From assembly GCA_032718565.1 (NCBI GenBank), contig JAVGVS010000002.1, positions 8,517,878 to 8,581,877 of the forward strand: a stretch of DNA of 64,000 bases, read 5' to 3'. Below are positions 56,001 through 62,385 of the stretch, one piece after another. The notes under the pieces were generated by a model. That model searched no databases, was not told the origin of the DNA, and saw nothing but the letters and a program-made list of their open reading frames with translations. Origin of the DNA: Distichodus sexfasciatus. Lineage: Eukaryota; Chordata; Actinopteri; Characiformes; Distichodontidae. The position numbers and the translations under genes were made by a program. Every line of letters starts with the position of its first letter. Position 1 is the stretch's first letter.

Positions 56001-59000
56001 CTTTGGAACGACACATCGAGCTAAACGATCCCTGCCACCACGTCCTTTGTCTCTTTTAGAGTCTCTAATCAATTTGCTGAAGGAGTGAGGGTTCAGTTTC
56101 TGTTCAGAAGTTTCAGAGATGCAGACTCATACGTACTTACTCTGATATGAATGACTTGGTAAAGCACACAGTCAAACAGTATAGTCTATTCATACTTTCT
56201 AGGAAACAAAAGAATTTACTGAAGGCAACAAATCTCAGATGGTTGTTTTGACAAAAAAATTGCCTACTAAAAGTGAACAAACCTTGACAGTTCTTTCTCA
56301 AGACATTCTAGTAGCATTTACACTTGAATAAAAATATCAGCATATGGACTGTTCTTAATGCAGATATACCTCTGGCATAACACAGGCTAAAATACATACA
56401 TACAGTATATATAGACATACTGTATAAACCTTCTGCTAATGAGAAGTGCTGAGTCCGCATTTTGCAGCCATCTCACATGGAAATGATTTTTAGCTGACTC
56501 ATGCAAAAGAGATATTATGAAAGGCAAAGTTATGTTACATTATGCTTATATTACACTGTGTATGCGTTGGTCTATGTGAAAAGGGACATTAGTCTATGCA
56601 AGATGAAAAACATGAGATTGACCTACATATTATATTTGTTAGTGGTGGGCAAGCAGCTAAAAATGCATGCAGCTCATATTGAGTATTTGCTTAATTCAAT
56701 TAATAACTTCCCCAACTGGTGGAATTCATTATTACTCTCATTTACGTTACTACTTTTAATTTACATATTGTGGTGGTGGCTTAGTTGAAACCCCCAGCTG
56801 CTCCAGGAAGACTGTCCCTGGTATCAGGAACAAATTCACTCTGGAAAAAGTTACTCTGGATAAGAGTATCTGCTAAATGTTATAAAAAGGTAAATGATAA
56901 TTTTTATGTTCAATTGTGCCTCCATAAATAAATAAATAATTGTTCATTAATTAAAGCCATGATAAATGCTTAAAATAATGAGGATATTGATTTGAAGTCA
57001 TATGGTTCTAGCACAGTGGTTCTCAACCTTTTTTGATCAAACGTTTAGTTATGTTTACAATTAATAAAATTAATACCAATGAAGGAAAAAAAAATGTTTT
57101 GAAGACTTGGGATGGTTTGAAAAACTTTTCTGTATTTGCACAAACATATTAAAAAGTAAACATGAACAACACGCTTCAAAGTTCTAAATTAACCATTATT
57201 TAACTTGAGGCGGGGGAGAAGACAGCAGCAGCAGCCTGCCCTGCCCTCCTTCTTGAAGTATAATTTTATTTAATTTTATTTTCTATATAGCGTCAGATCA
57301 CAGCACGAGTCATTTAAGGTTACCTTTCCCATAGAACAGGCCTATACCTTGTCCTTTTATGAAATAAACTAAATAGCCTTGTTATAGAGATGCTTAAACA
57401 TTGTGATGTATAAATGTGACTAACACCCATCTCCCAAAAGGAACTGCCATGTCATTTATAATGACTTTTGAGATATCTATTCAATGGCAAAATTCTAGTC
57501 CCGAAACGAGGGCAAACACTGACCACTTCAAGTCCTTCCCATAAACAGTCATTTGCATTCTAACTTCTTTACCCCGAGGGCGAGGCACTGAAGGACGTGA
57601 CGTTGGGAGTCTGACCTTGGCATTGCATTACCTCACTGATATTCTAACATTATTTCAATGCCCAGTCCAAGGTTTCTTATGTGGGAGGGCAACGCAATTT
57701 CATTTCGGCTCCGAGCCAAGATTAAAATGTCTCGGAAAAGGGCAGGAAAAATTGTTTTGCATTCTTGGCATGCAGCCAAGGGGGTAAACTGACTGGGCAA
57801 CAGGACACCATGACAGTGAAGACGTAAATGAATTATGTGTCAGTGTACAAACGGATGCGGGCATTATGACCGGGGCGACTGTCCTGTCCTTCGCCTCAAC
57901 TTGGGATTCACTACAGATGTGCCTAAGCACTGTTTTGATGTTAATAGAAAAATCACATCAACTTTATAACCAGAATTTTAAAAGTAAGAGGTCCCAAAGA
58001 GAATCTCAGATTAGATGAGATACCATACACTACATTTTTTTAGAGGCATGGAAACTTGATACACTGTAAGATAAGTAAAAATGACATAGCATCATACTTT
58101 TAGAACATCACTATGTCAAATAAAATGCATAATAAAAAGTGAACATGCACTTTTTTTACCTAAACAAAGGTGTATGTTCAATTTAAACACAAAAAGCAAC
58201 TCCTCGATACAAATGCATTTTTATACTGTCAGTTTTACCATCTTTAAATCCTTTTGGTAAGATCACCTTTCAATGCAACGTAAATAACTGCTGAGTGAAT
58301 GTCATTGTGAACACACCACTGCACAGAAGAGGTGTGAACCTTAACTGGTCTTACGATTCGCTTACGATTATTAGGTCAACGTTTCAATTCGTTGTGATAT
58401 GCATGCCATCCAATTTTCTATATAACTTCACACTGCACGCAGATTGGGCAGCCATAGTTGCTACCGTGATGTTCTTTTCAACTTGATTTACGCCGTAGCC
58501 AGAAAATCACCAAGCAATGTCATTATGATATAATTCAGGGGTTTTCAGTTGCTTCTGTCCCAGGCACTACCACTCTAAGTAGTCTAAGAGTGTGGGAGTA
58601 TTTTGTTTCTTATTTTGTAGATATTTGCATTCACTTCATTATTCATACGGACGCCCAAATCATCTGGAAATGTTTTAAAAAATGAAAAAGGATTCATTTT
58701 TTAACAAGTGATTTCAGTAGTGAAAATGGACTGCATATCACGAACCACCGGTAATGACATTGTATAATCCATAATGGTCTGCCATTGCATCAATGCAGAA
58801 TCGTCCACATCTGCATTGTGATGCATCGGTTATGCAATAAATTTCAACACCCCAACTGCACAGCACAGTACAGCACACAGTTCACCACAGCGAATTTGAC
58901 CTATTGTGTGTAGGAGCAGTAGGCTGTTGACATGCAGCGCCCGGGAAGCTGTGCTTGGGGACGGTACCTTGCTCATGAGTACTTTAGTGGTACCTTTACC

Positions 59001-61530
59001 GGTCCAGGACTTAAACCGACAACCCTCCAATCACAGGGTCAGCTCCTTAAACTACCAACTACCCAGTCTTCATAAACATGACCTGGGGCAGGAGCCTAGT
59101 GGTATTATACTGTCCTACCTCCAGCACTACCACCGAAACCCACTGTGTCATTGACTACAGAATTTGGAGGTTTGAATCCTAAAAACCATAGTAATGTCCT
59201 TGAGAAACACATTTAAACCCCAAGTTGCTTCAGCCAGACTGTTCCTCTAATTAATAATCGCAAGTTTCTCTGGATGGGAGCGTCTACTATAAGCTATAAA
59301 GGTAAATGTACATTTCTCGGCCCACTTACACCTCCTTCTCCAATGCACAATTCACATAAATGCAATCGTGAGGTGACATGGTCTATTTAAAATCATTTCA
59401 CTTTAACAGAGGTGCTCATAATGTGTGGCATTAGCGCAGAGCCAGTTTGCTCTCCGGACTGAGGCGTACTGTTCATGTGCCGGCAGTTGAAATGAATGTG
59501 GCAGTGTTAATGCAGGAGTAAACCCTCCGTGCACATGTTTATTAGGCAGATTAATGTGATGGATGATATACTGCGAGCTACTCAAGCACGATGTTCCAAT
59601 AGATTAGATCTTTAAATGTGGTTGTGTTATTTCCAGATGTGTAGAACAATTCACAGCACCGAATTTGGTCGAGGTGAGAAAGGTCTCCTCTCATCATCTA
59701 TTGTTCCAACCCCCAATTTTTTTCTACATCTGTTACTTCAAGCGCATCTCACTCTGACCTTTTCATTTGTTTCTGGGTCACTGAAGACTAAGCGATAAAG
59801 ATAATGCCTCGGAACAACATCGCCCCTCCTCCCTCGTCTGTTCTTTATTTTTTACAAACTAACATTTTCCACTTCATGGAGCAAAGACAATGGCCATTTA
59901 AGCGTTTTAGAAAAGAGCCTGACTGGTGGCACTATATTAGAGAGAACATGCTCGGAAGTGCGACTTCACAATGCAGAAACACGGGCCATGTTTGTACCAG
60001 TTAAAAAATGAATAAAATGTGGTAGAATTGTAGGTAAAGTATTGTAAGGAAAACGTGCCAAAACTGAAATGCCCAATGTTACTCTTTGTTTGTGCCTTTG
60101 TGCTGAGTCACTGAGGAGCGTAATGAGGCCTTTTTCTGGGTCAGGCAGAAGCAGGGTTATGTCAAACCTCGACTATGCAAATGCAGCTTTCTTCATGCGT
60201 TGCTAATAATGCACAAAATGAGAAAGGTCAAACTGGCCAAATAATGCTAACAAGAGCATATCAGCCAGAGCAGAACGTCCTTTATAAAAGAACGTGAAAA
60301 GATAATCAGATGGCAATTAGTGGGAGTTCCACGATAACAGTGTTTTCTGCACTTTCAGACATAATGACATCTAAGGCTTTAGTCAGCAAGAAAATTGACT
60401 TATCAAGTGATGTGAGAGAGAGAGAGAGAGAGAGAGAAAAAAAAATTAGGGGAGGTTTAAGAAGGGAGAAGGAGTAGAAAGAAAAAGGGAAGGTTTGGAG
60501 GAAGTGGTGAAAGAGATCAACAGAAAACCAAAAAGAAAGAGGAGATGGAGAAGAAGGCTGACTGAGGGAAGCAAAGAAATGGAGGAAGTAAGACAGAAAA
60601 GAGAGAGTGACGTGTTAGAGGAGGCAAGAAGGTGAGAAAGGTGAGAGGGAGAAAGACAGCCTGCCCGCAGCACAAAACGGAATGAACAGACAGTGACACA
60701 AAAAAAAGAAAGATAGAGAAAACTGTCCTGTCCTTCACTTGGGCAAGGAATTCAAATGTGTCTGAGCACAAAAACTGCCAGTATAAAAATGACATAGCTC
60801 TATTAATGTCACCTCAGTTTATACTCATTTAGACCAATTTTAAAAGTAATACAACCTGAAGAAAACACTGCATTGTGACTGAGGTGAAGATATTACACAA
60901 TGGGATTCTAATATATTTAGGCAAATACTTTTTTATTTTTCTGTACAAGGAAAGACTGTGAATTATTTTAATTTAAAGTCACAAAATCCATATACACTTT
61001 AAGACATACTGTAAAAACGGCATAGAATATGGTTCTACAAAATATTATAATAAATTGAATGTGCAAGTCAAAAAAAACAAATACACAGAAAGCTATAGCA
61101 AAAGAAAGTGACTGAAAAAAGAGAGAGGAGGGGACATTAAGGAGGGAAAAGAGAGAGAGAGAGAGAGAGAGAGAGAAGAAGGAGTGGAGAAGGTGGTCAA
61201 GACACAGACATCAAGCCTTAGCGGAAAATGGTATGAACCAACAGAGATACCGAACAGAGAATGAGAACCCTAACCCTAGAAACGCTGGTGGTGTAGGTGA
61301 GCAGAGAAGTGGAGAGGGTGGGAGAAAGAGAGAGAGACAGAGAGACAGACCAAAAGACAGATGCACAGACAGAAAGACAGAGACATAAACGCCTGAGACC
61401 AATCCCCCACCTCCGAGTTCCTACCTGTGAAGTTGGCAGCAGACAGGTAGAGCCAGGTGAGGGCCGGGATGAAGAGCAGGGCGAGGGAGGCAGCCAGGAA
61501 CTTCCTGCGCCCACGACACAATCCCAGCAT
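30951..61530 (-). CDS. large1: large1: LARGE xylosyl- and glucuronyltransferase 1, complete 14-exon coding region (exons 4-5 damaged)
   Basis: Family knowledge: LARGE1 is a bifunctional Golgi enzyme that builds the repeating xylose-glucuronic acid polymer (matriglycan) on O-mannosyl alpha-dystroglycan, the laminin receptor glycan; loss causes dystroglycanopathy. Seen here: an N-terminal cytosolic stretch and transmembrane anchor (residues ~11-29), a coiled-coil stem (REVEEENRALRREL), a GT8-like domain (~130-405) with the DTD motif in exon 5, and a GT49-like domain (~406-748) with DID in exon 11 (LSDIDFLP, ~555-557). The C-terminus YGFAALKYMTAENNS is LARGE1-type rather than LARGE2-type, and the stem coiled coil also fits LARGE1. 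Fourteen exons join with matching phases: 61530-61425, 53068-52791, 50869-50787, 44154-44032, 43806-43629, 37774-37670, 37157-37045, 36345-36220, 35890-35735, 35625-35462, 33789-33511, 32934-32788, 32325-32130, 31148-30951. About 748 residues are expected if exons 4 and 5 were intact; as printed, the frame breaks in exon 4. Whether this is a teleost-specific duplicate copy of large1 cannot be told. Confidence 0.95.
32130..32325 (-). CDS. large1: large1 coding exon 13
   Basis: Encodes [20 protein letters not shown], then [45 protein letters not shown] (196 bp, exits in phase 0). The acceptor is CCTCAG and the donor CAG|GTAAAG. The [17 protein letters not shown] run is typical of GT49-like domains in LARGE and B4GAT1. 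Confidence 0.95.
32788..32934 (-). CDS. large1: large1 coding exon 12
   Basis: Encodes KSVVQLDMANTKKALVVPAF, then ETLRYRLSFPKSKAELLSQLDMGTLFTF, with split Arg codons at both ends (147 bp). The acceptor is CTGCAG and the donor TTCAG|GTAAAG. Part of the GT49-like domain; the PAFETLRYRLSFPKSKAEL run is a LARGE signature. Confidence 0.94.
33511..33789 (-). CDS. large1: large1 coding exon 11 (glucuronyltransferase DID motif)
   Basis: Encodes [20 protein letters not shown] through [20 protein letters not shown], 279 bp, entry and exit phase 2. It contains the DxD-type metal-binding motif DID (about residues 555 and 557) of the GT49-like domain. The acceptor is CCCGCAG and the donor CTCAG|GTAAGA. 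An unbroken frame with very high similarity to LARGE1. Confidence 0.95.
33840..34080. mobile_element. Degraded relative of the GGGCCTCATTC element, intron 10
   Basis: Shares ATATTAAATCACTGTAGAAT and TTTTAAGAACAAACTTCTT blocks with 35174-35435, but lacks recognisable termini. Interpreted as an older copy. Confidence 0.5.
35174..35435. mobile_element. MITE-like element with GGGCCTCATTCA termini, intron 10
   Basis: Left end GGGCCTCATTCAT and right end GAATGAGGCCC are inverted. Interior (TTAATATTACACAACTGTAG, AGAACAAAGTTCTT) resembles 33840-34080 in the same intron, so two copies are present. Ends 26 nt from the exon 10 donor. Confidence 0.65.
35462..35625 (-). CDS. large1: large1 coding exon 10 (start of glucuronyltransferase domain)
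   Basis: Encodes LQKTLLELDEDDPCYEFRRE, then RFTVHRTHLYFLHYEKQPSTDQTDVTLVAQLSMD plus two bases of an Arg codon. The DVTLVAQLSMDR segment is the first strand of the GT49-like domain. The acceptor is CCTCAG and the donor ACAG|GTATGA. A DNA transposon end lies 26 nt inside the downstream intron. Confidence 0.94.
35688..35745. repeat. large1: 39-bp tandem duplication spanning the exon 9 splice donor
   Basis: A 19-base block (plus strand GCACCTACATTCTCACTGT) occurs at 35688-35706 and again at 35727-35745. On the coding strand each contains GAGAAT|GTAGGT, so there are two equal donors 39 bases apart. The sequence between them is open (VGASTTQLHYSEN). Confidence 0.85.
35735..35890 (-). CDS. large1: large1 coding exon 9 (domain junction)
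   Basis: Encodes [20 protein letters not shown], then [32 protein letters not shown] (52 codons, phase 0 to phase 0). The acceptor is TGTGCAG and the donor AAT|GTAGGT. A second copy of the donor region lies 39 bases further into the intron and stays in frame, so an exon longer by 13 codons is possible. Confidence 0.94.
36220..36345 (-). CDS. large1: large1 coding exon 8
   Basis: Encodes DIFNAVIKQNPFLVHQLPCY, then WNVQLSDHTRSEKCYKDVSDLK (42 codons, phase 0 at both ends). The acceptor is CTGCAG and the donor AAG|GTAAAT. It closes the GT8-like domain; a near-perfect match to LARGE1. Confidence 0.94.
36835..37090. repeat. large1: Four-copy ~76-bp minisatellite built from the 3' end of large1 exon 7 plus donor
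   Basis: The motif beginning AGACAGCATGCTCATCA occurs at 37063 (the real exon), 36982, 36911 and 36835, with spacings of 81, 71 and 76. Each copy carries the codons for ELMSMLS, the region of the exon end and an attached TG/CA microsatellite. The donor is intact in the real copy and retained as CAG|GTAGAC in the most distal copy (near 36814); in the two middle copies the GT has become AT. Confidence 0.85.
37011..37041. repeat. (TG)n directly past the exon 7 donor
   Basis: Plus-strand TG run, so CA in the transcript, beginning two bases after the GT of the exon 7 donor. Pairs with the TG tract (plus-strand CA) at 37163-37178 ahead of the exon. Confidence 0.9.
37045..37157 (-). CDS. large1: large1 coding exon 7 (end of xylosyltransferase core)
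   Basis: Encodes VILLLLDRLRKLRWEQMWRL, then TAERELMSMLSTSLADQ, matching LARGE1. The acceptor is an unusual TG-repeat tract ending TTACAG. The donor is CAG|GTACAC and runs at once into a CA repeat. Length 113 bp, entry phase 1, exit phase 0, so skipping it would shift the frame. The 3' part of this exon and its donor are copied three more times in the intron that follows. Confidence 0.94.
37397..37650. mobile_element. Truncated hAT-like element in intron 6
   Basis: Begins TAGGGCTGGGTGATACGG, a terminal sequence typical of fish hAT elements, followed by an A/T-rich CGATA-repeat stretch. From about 37483 it matches the inside of the element at 50927-51733 (AGAGAACT.CATTTCCCACA; TGTATTGTGAGT.GAACGCTG; CAGCTAAAATATG). 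No matching right terminus is seen; it stops about 20 bases from the exon 6 donor. Confidence 0.65.
37670..37774 (-). CDS. large1: large1 coding exon 6 (xylosyltransferase domain core)
   Basis: Encodes [20 protein letters not shown], then NHRPWPALGRGFNTG, one of the most conserved LARGE segments. The acceptor is TCTCAG; the donor is ACGG|GTGAGT. Length 105 bp, entry and exit both phase 1. Intron 6 begins with about 20 nt of ordinary sequence and then runs into a transposon-derived segment (see 37397-37650). Confidence 0.94.
37950..39162. mobile_element. hAT-type non-autonomous transposon, 1213 bp, with target duplication
   Basis: Ends are TAGGGGTGTTGAA and TTCACACCTCTA (imperfect inverted repeats). 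It is flanked on both sides by the same 8-mer GTCAGGAC (37942-37949 and 39163-39170), the target duplication length of hAT elements. Subterminal regions are rich in CGATGCATCGCGA and AATCGAATCG motifs. No long ORF, so mobilised in trans if at all. A CA microsatellite (38679-38707) lies inside. Located in large1 intron 5. Confidence 0.9.
39400..39660 (+). repeat. Interspersed repeat copy (same family as 7205-7480)
   Basis: Contains TTTCTAGTTTAAAATGTATA, TTGTTTATTCCATGTGCC and AGATGACAAAGTTTACTTTG, the complement of blocks at 7205-7480. Large1 intron 5. Confidence 0.65.
39940..40583. mobile_element. DNA transposon with TATGTGACYCT termini, ~644 bp
   Basis: Left end ATGTGACTCTGCACGGCAAA and right end GTGGAGGGTCACATA are inverted (ATGTGACNCTNCACG). 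Similar termini are common in fish genomes. Class uncertain; no ORF. Large1 intron 5. Confidence 0.65.
40592..40920 (-). mobile_element. V-SINE/DANA-like SINE (family B), near full length
   Basis: On the minus strand the head includes GAGAAGGTCCTGGTTCGAGA, an exact B box, followed by AGGGCCTTGTGGAGTTGCAT; the 3' end reads into a GAATGAGTGAATGAATG tail (plus strand 40592-40612). Large1 intron 5. Confidence 0.82.
43629..43806 (-). CDS. large1: large1 coding exon 5 (DTD catalytic motif; multiple indels and stop)
   Basis: Starts SEVSWIP after a CTTTAG acceptor and ends at the codons for TTC-AAA-G before GTTTTT, joining exon 6 in phase. Recognisable islands, in differing frames, are MKLVLT, VIVLDTDITFAT (the DxD-type motif of the xylosyltransferase) and the final KFK. 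Between them are several small insertions, deletions and clustered substitutions, and a TAA about ten codons in. Length is 178 bp against 172 expected. The family segment NKHYSGIYGL is not readable. The motif DNA is retained, but no single frame spans the exon. Confidence 0.82.
44032..44154 (-). CDS. large1: large1 coding exon 4 (xylosyltransferase domain; frameshifted)
   Basis: Reads clearly as LHFHFITDSIAQQILASLFQ, then TWMVPAVRVDFYDAD, of the GT8-like domain. The expected start of the exon (codons for R-N-P-L) lacks two bases, one in an A run and one in a C run, and the 3' end is altered (DLSE in place of the family DELK, about +1 base). The exon is 123 bp against an expected 124. Joined in phase to exon 3 it meets a TGA after about ten codons. 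The acceptor (TATACAG) and the donor (GAAG|GTGTGT) look usable. Either consensus-sequence error or genuine damage. Confidence 0.85.
45170..45233. repeat. (ATT)n microsatellite
   Basis: Roughly 60 bases of ATT/TAT units with one interruption, in large1 intron 3. Confidence 0.95.
45431..45625 (+). mobile_element. V-SINE/DANA-like SINE (family B)
   Basis: GCAGTGGTTAGCGCTGCCGC, CTCACAGCAAGAAGGTCCTG, GGCCTTTCTGTGTGGAGTTT and a downstream CCTGCCCAGGGTTGTCCCGG. The 3' tail is lost. Large1 intron 3. Confidence 0.8.
47040..47162. repeat. (GA)n and (GTGTG)n simple repeats
   Basis: A GA run at 47040-47100 with CAGA interruptions, then an imperfect GT/GGTGT run at 47127-47161. Intron 3. Confidence 0.95.
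47948..48332. mobile_element. MITE-like DNA transposon, 385 bp, 13-bp inverted ends
   Basis: CCCTCCAGGATTT at the left is exactly inverted at the right (AAATCCTGGAGGG, ending 48332). Interior non-coding. No convincing target duplication was found, so the superfamily is left open. Large1 intron 3. Confidence 0.7.
48868..48920. repeat. (GT)n(GA)n compound microsatellite
   Basis: A pure GT run followed directly by a GA/AGA run in intron 3; alternating purine-pyrimidine next to polypurine. Confidence 0.95.
49545..49797 (-). mobile_element. tRNA-derived SINE (family A), near full length
   Basis: On the minus strand it starts GGTGGCTGGTAGTGTAACAC, has a pol III B-box-like AGTTCGAATCC, then the family centre and tail ending in TCACTCACTTTC. 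The tRNA-like part is a promoter relic, not a tRNA gene. Intron 3 of large1. Confidence 0.82.
49960..50115. repeat. Higher-order (CT)n/(CA)n array
   Basis: (CT)n blocks separated by CACACAAG-type linkers recur three to four times (CTCTCACACACAAGCCTTCT is the repeated junction), so this is a minisatellite of microsatellites. Intron 3. Frames across it give only Leu/Ser or Arg/Glu runs. Confidence 0.9.
50787..50869 (-). CDS. large1: large1 coding exon 3 (start of xylosyltransferase domain)
   Basis: Residues 129-155 plus two bases: TIHMAIVCAGYNASRDVVTL and onward to VLFH. This is the first beta strand of the GT8-like nucleotide-sugar fold, with the AIVCAGYNASRDVVTLVKS motif of LARGE proteins and a sequon (NAS). 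The acceptor is TTGCAG and the donor ACAG|GTGAGA, phase 2. The ORF is clean through this exon. Confidence 0.93.
50927..51733. mobile_element. hAT-type transposon, 807 bp, with perfect target duplication
   Basis: Starts TAGGGCTGCAACAAATGACT and ends CGTTTCAGCTCTA, with subterminal ATCGATTAATCGAGTAATC motifs. The 8-mer CTATCAAT flanks both sides (50919-50926, 51734-51741). No transposase frame. Contains a 20-plus A run near 51270. Large1 intron 2, about 50 bases upstream of the exon 3 acceptor. Confidence 0.9.
51825..52368. mobile_element. Composite hAT fragments: Charlie-like outer copy with an inner element
   Basis: The outer ends CCATTGTTTCCAAATTGGGG and TTAGGGAACCACTG resemble the inverted CAGTGGTTCYCAAA ends of Charlie-type hATs. 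Inside, a second terminus CAATATCGGCCGACCTCTA ends at 52290 and related TCGGTATCAG motifs start near 52025. Large1 intron 2. Confidence 0.5.
52791..53068 (-). CDS. large1: large1 coding exon 2 (stem and coiled coil)
   Basis: Residues 36-128. Contains the LARGE1 stem coiled coil (LELRVREVEEENRALRREL), then a low-complexity Asn/His/Ser-rich linker, an N-glycosylation sequon (NSSD) and the conserved Cys segment QPVVDKCE. The acceptor is a pyrimidine tract ending CTCAG; the donor is GAG|GTAAGA, phase 0. Length 278 bp agrees with a phase 1 entry. The linker is the least conserved part of the protein; the coiled coil and the CE end are strong matches. Confidence 0.93.
53258..53953. mobile_element. 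hAT-type transposon, 696 bp, with perfect target duplication
   Basis: Starts CAGTGGTGGAGGAAGTACT and ends CATTCCACCACTG (inverted repeats); interior ends rich in AAGTAAAAGTAC. Flanked by GGACAAAC on both sides (53250-53257, 53954-53961). Large1 intron 1. Confidence 0.9.
53962..54180. repeat. CA-rich degenerate simple repeat
   Basis: Dominated by ACACAYRC units directly after the hAT element at 53258-53953. Frames give Thr/His or Val/Cys runs, which are artefacts of the repeat. Intron 1. Confidence 0.85.
54888..55000. mobile_element. hAT-like terminal fragment
   Basis: TAGGGCTGGGCAATCAATCG followed by AATTAATC repeats is a typical fish hAT end. The opposite end is missing; a V-SINE tail follows. 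Confidence 0.5.
55070..55162 (+). mobile_element. V-SINE/DANA-like SINE, 3' end only
   Basis: GTTCCCGGGATAGGCTCCGG, then GACAGGGATTAAGCGGTTTA and an AATGAATGAACGAACGAATG tail, equal to the 3' ends at 4340-4590 and 40592-40920. Large1 intron 1. Confidence 0.72.
55163..57013 (-). other. large1: large1 intron 1, middle part
   Basis: No exon, no clear repeat. G/C-rich short patch near 55950-56010 of unknown meaning. Confidence 0.55.
57014..57110. mobile_element. Charlie-like hAT terminal fragment
   Basis: ACAGTGGTTCTCAACCTTTTTTGATC is a typical Charlie-group end (written here as its first 26 bases split: ACAGTGGTTCTCAACC then TTTTTTGATC). No partner end is seen nearby. Confidence 0.45.
57208..57384 (+). 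repeat. Interspersed repeat copy with TTTTATTTTCTATATAGCG core
   Basis: Shares TTTTATTTTCTATATAG, CAGATCACAGCA and TTGTCCTTTT..AAACTAAAT.GCCTTGTTAT with 62085-62245 in the same orientation. Similar stretches are common in teleosts; class not assigned. Confidence 0.6.
58297..59068 (-). mobile_element. tRNA-derived SINE (family A), split by a hAT element
   Basis: The left part (58297-58326) and the right part (58856-59068) reconstitute the same repeat seen intact at 49545-49797: the tail reads as the GTGCACTGTGTGCTG type on the minus strand, the centre as GGACCGGTAAAGGTACC, and the degraded tRNA-like head lies near 59060. Intervening bases are the hAT insertion. Confidence 0.8.
58327..58855. 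mobile_element. hAT-type non-autonomous transposon, 529 bp, inserted in a SINE
   Basis: Ends AAGAGGTGTGAACC and ATTTCAACACCCCAA. Flanked by a perfect 8-bp duplication CTGCACAG (58319-58326 and 58856-58863). The flanks together form a continuous SINE copy, so this is a nested, younger insertion. Lies in large1 intron 1. Confidence 0.88.
59069..60413 (-). other. large1: large1 intron 1, proximal part
   Basis: No exon or repeat recognised; only short frames. Confidence 0.55.
60414..60720. repeat. ~300-bp polypurine tract
   Basis: Starts with a GA microsatellite (60415-60437) and stays strongly A/G on the plus strand to about 60720, hence pyrimidine-rich in the large1 transcript. Intron 1. Confidence 0.8.
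61079..61190. repeat. Purine-rich tract with (GA)n
   Basis: GA run at 61150-61177 inside an A/G-rich stretch, intron 1 just beyond coding exon 1; like 60414-60720 in composition. Confidence 0.8.
61425..61530 (-). CDS. large1: large1 coding exon 1 (start codon, Golgi signal-anchor)
   Basis: Encodes residues 1-35 plus one base: MLGLCRGRRKFLAASLALLF and onward. The basic N-terminus (RGRRK) followed by about 19 hydrophobic residues is a type II signal-anchor. The start is fixed by close match to the vertebrate LARGE1 N-terminus. The donor is CACAG|GTAGGA, phase 1. Upstream of the ATG a pyrimidine-rich run ends in an AG three bases before the start codon, so an acceptor there is possible; another candidate AG lies further upstream. 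5' UTR exons were not located. Confidence 0.92.
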
Positions 61531-62084
61531 CCTCTGGGGCCGGAGAGAGGGGGCGTTCAGGAGGCTGAGAGACCTCTATGTGGGCAGCAGCCGTTTGCCA
61601 GTGGGTGCATGGCACAGTCTGGACAAAAGGGAGGAAAAAGGACAGGGGATGAGCAAGAAAGCCGGCATTAAACACAACAAAGCAGAGGCGATGGAGGTGG
61701 GCACGGTGAGGCCAGGAGAGTGCAACGGCGAGGAACACACACTAAAAACTGCCCCCGTAAACACGACACACACAGTCTTGCATAACCTCACCTTGGACTC
61801 CACAGAACAGATTTCTCCAAGCATCTCAGCAATCTCACAGCAAGCAGTAATGCTGTTTACGTTCAGCAGTTTGCTTGCATCAAGGTGATATAGAGGTCCG
61901 CAGCTGCTACTAACAGTCGGTTTATTGTATTCTCAGGAACGTACACACACACACACACACACTCACAGCAGACACAAGTCAAATTCTATTCCCGGGGCAG
62001 CTGTCTAGGTAGTGTGCATTACTGGGCAGTAGTTTGATTCTAATATCACACAACGCAGGACAGAGAGTTACATCCAGTCTTACC

Positions 62085-62245
62085 CCTACCATTATACTGG
62101 GGGGGCGTCCGGCTCCCCCACCCCAACAGCAGCCCCCACCCCGCCTTGAAGTGAATTCAATTTTATTTTCTATATAGTGCCAGATCACAGCAGAAGTCAG
62201 ACTTTGTCCTTTTGTTAAACAAACTAAATTGCCTTGTTATTTATT
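62085..62245 (+). repeat. Interspersed repeat copy (same family as 57208-57384)
   Basis: A G/C-rich left part (GGGGGGCGTCCGG) followed by ATTTTATTTTCTATATAGTG and CCAGATCACAGCAGAAGTC. Lies upstream of coding exon 1. Confidence 0.6.
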
Positions 62246-62299
62246 TTAGTTTCACCAAGGTACGTCATTTTAATCTCTACATGGTCGTTTACAATACTC

Positions 62300-62330
<31 letters not shown>

Positions 62331-62385
62331 ACACACACACACACACACACAGAGACACACACACAGACATGTGCGTGCACACACA
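62300..62385. repeat. (CA)n microsatellite
   Basis: CA run with AGA and GA interruptions. Upstream of coding exon 1. Confidence 0.95.

Noticed and set aside
61266..61278. Telomere-like CCCTAACCCTA motif (also near 62600)
   Set aside because: Only two units at each place; too short to be an interstitial telomeric array.
30951..61530. Assignment of the gene as large2
   Set aside because: The stem coiled coil and the YGFAALKYMTAENNS ending match LARGE1; LARGE2 differs in both.
61297..61888. Two long plus-strand frames over coding exon 1
   Set aside because: They are antisense to large1 exon 1 and the G/A-rich flanks; no domain or codon signal of their own.
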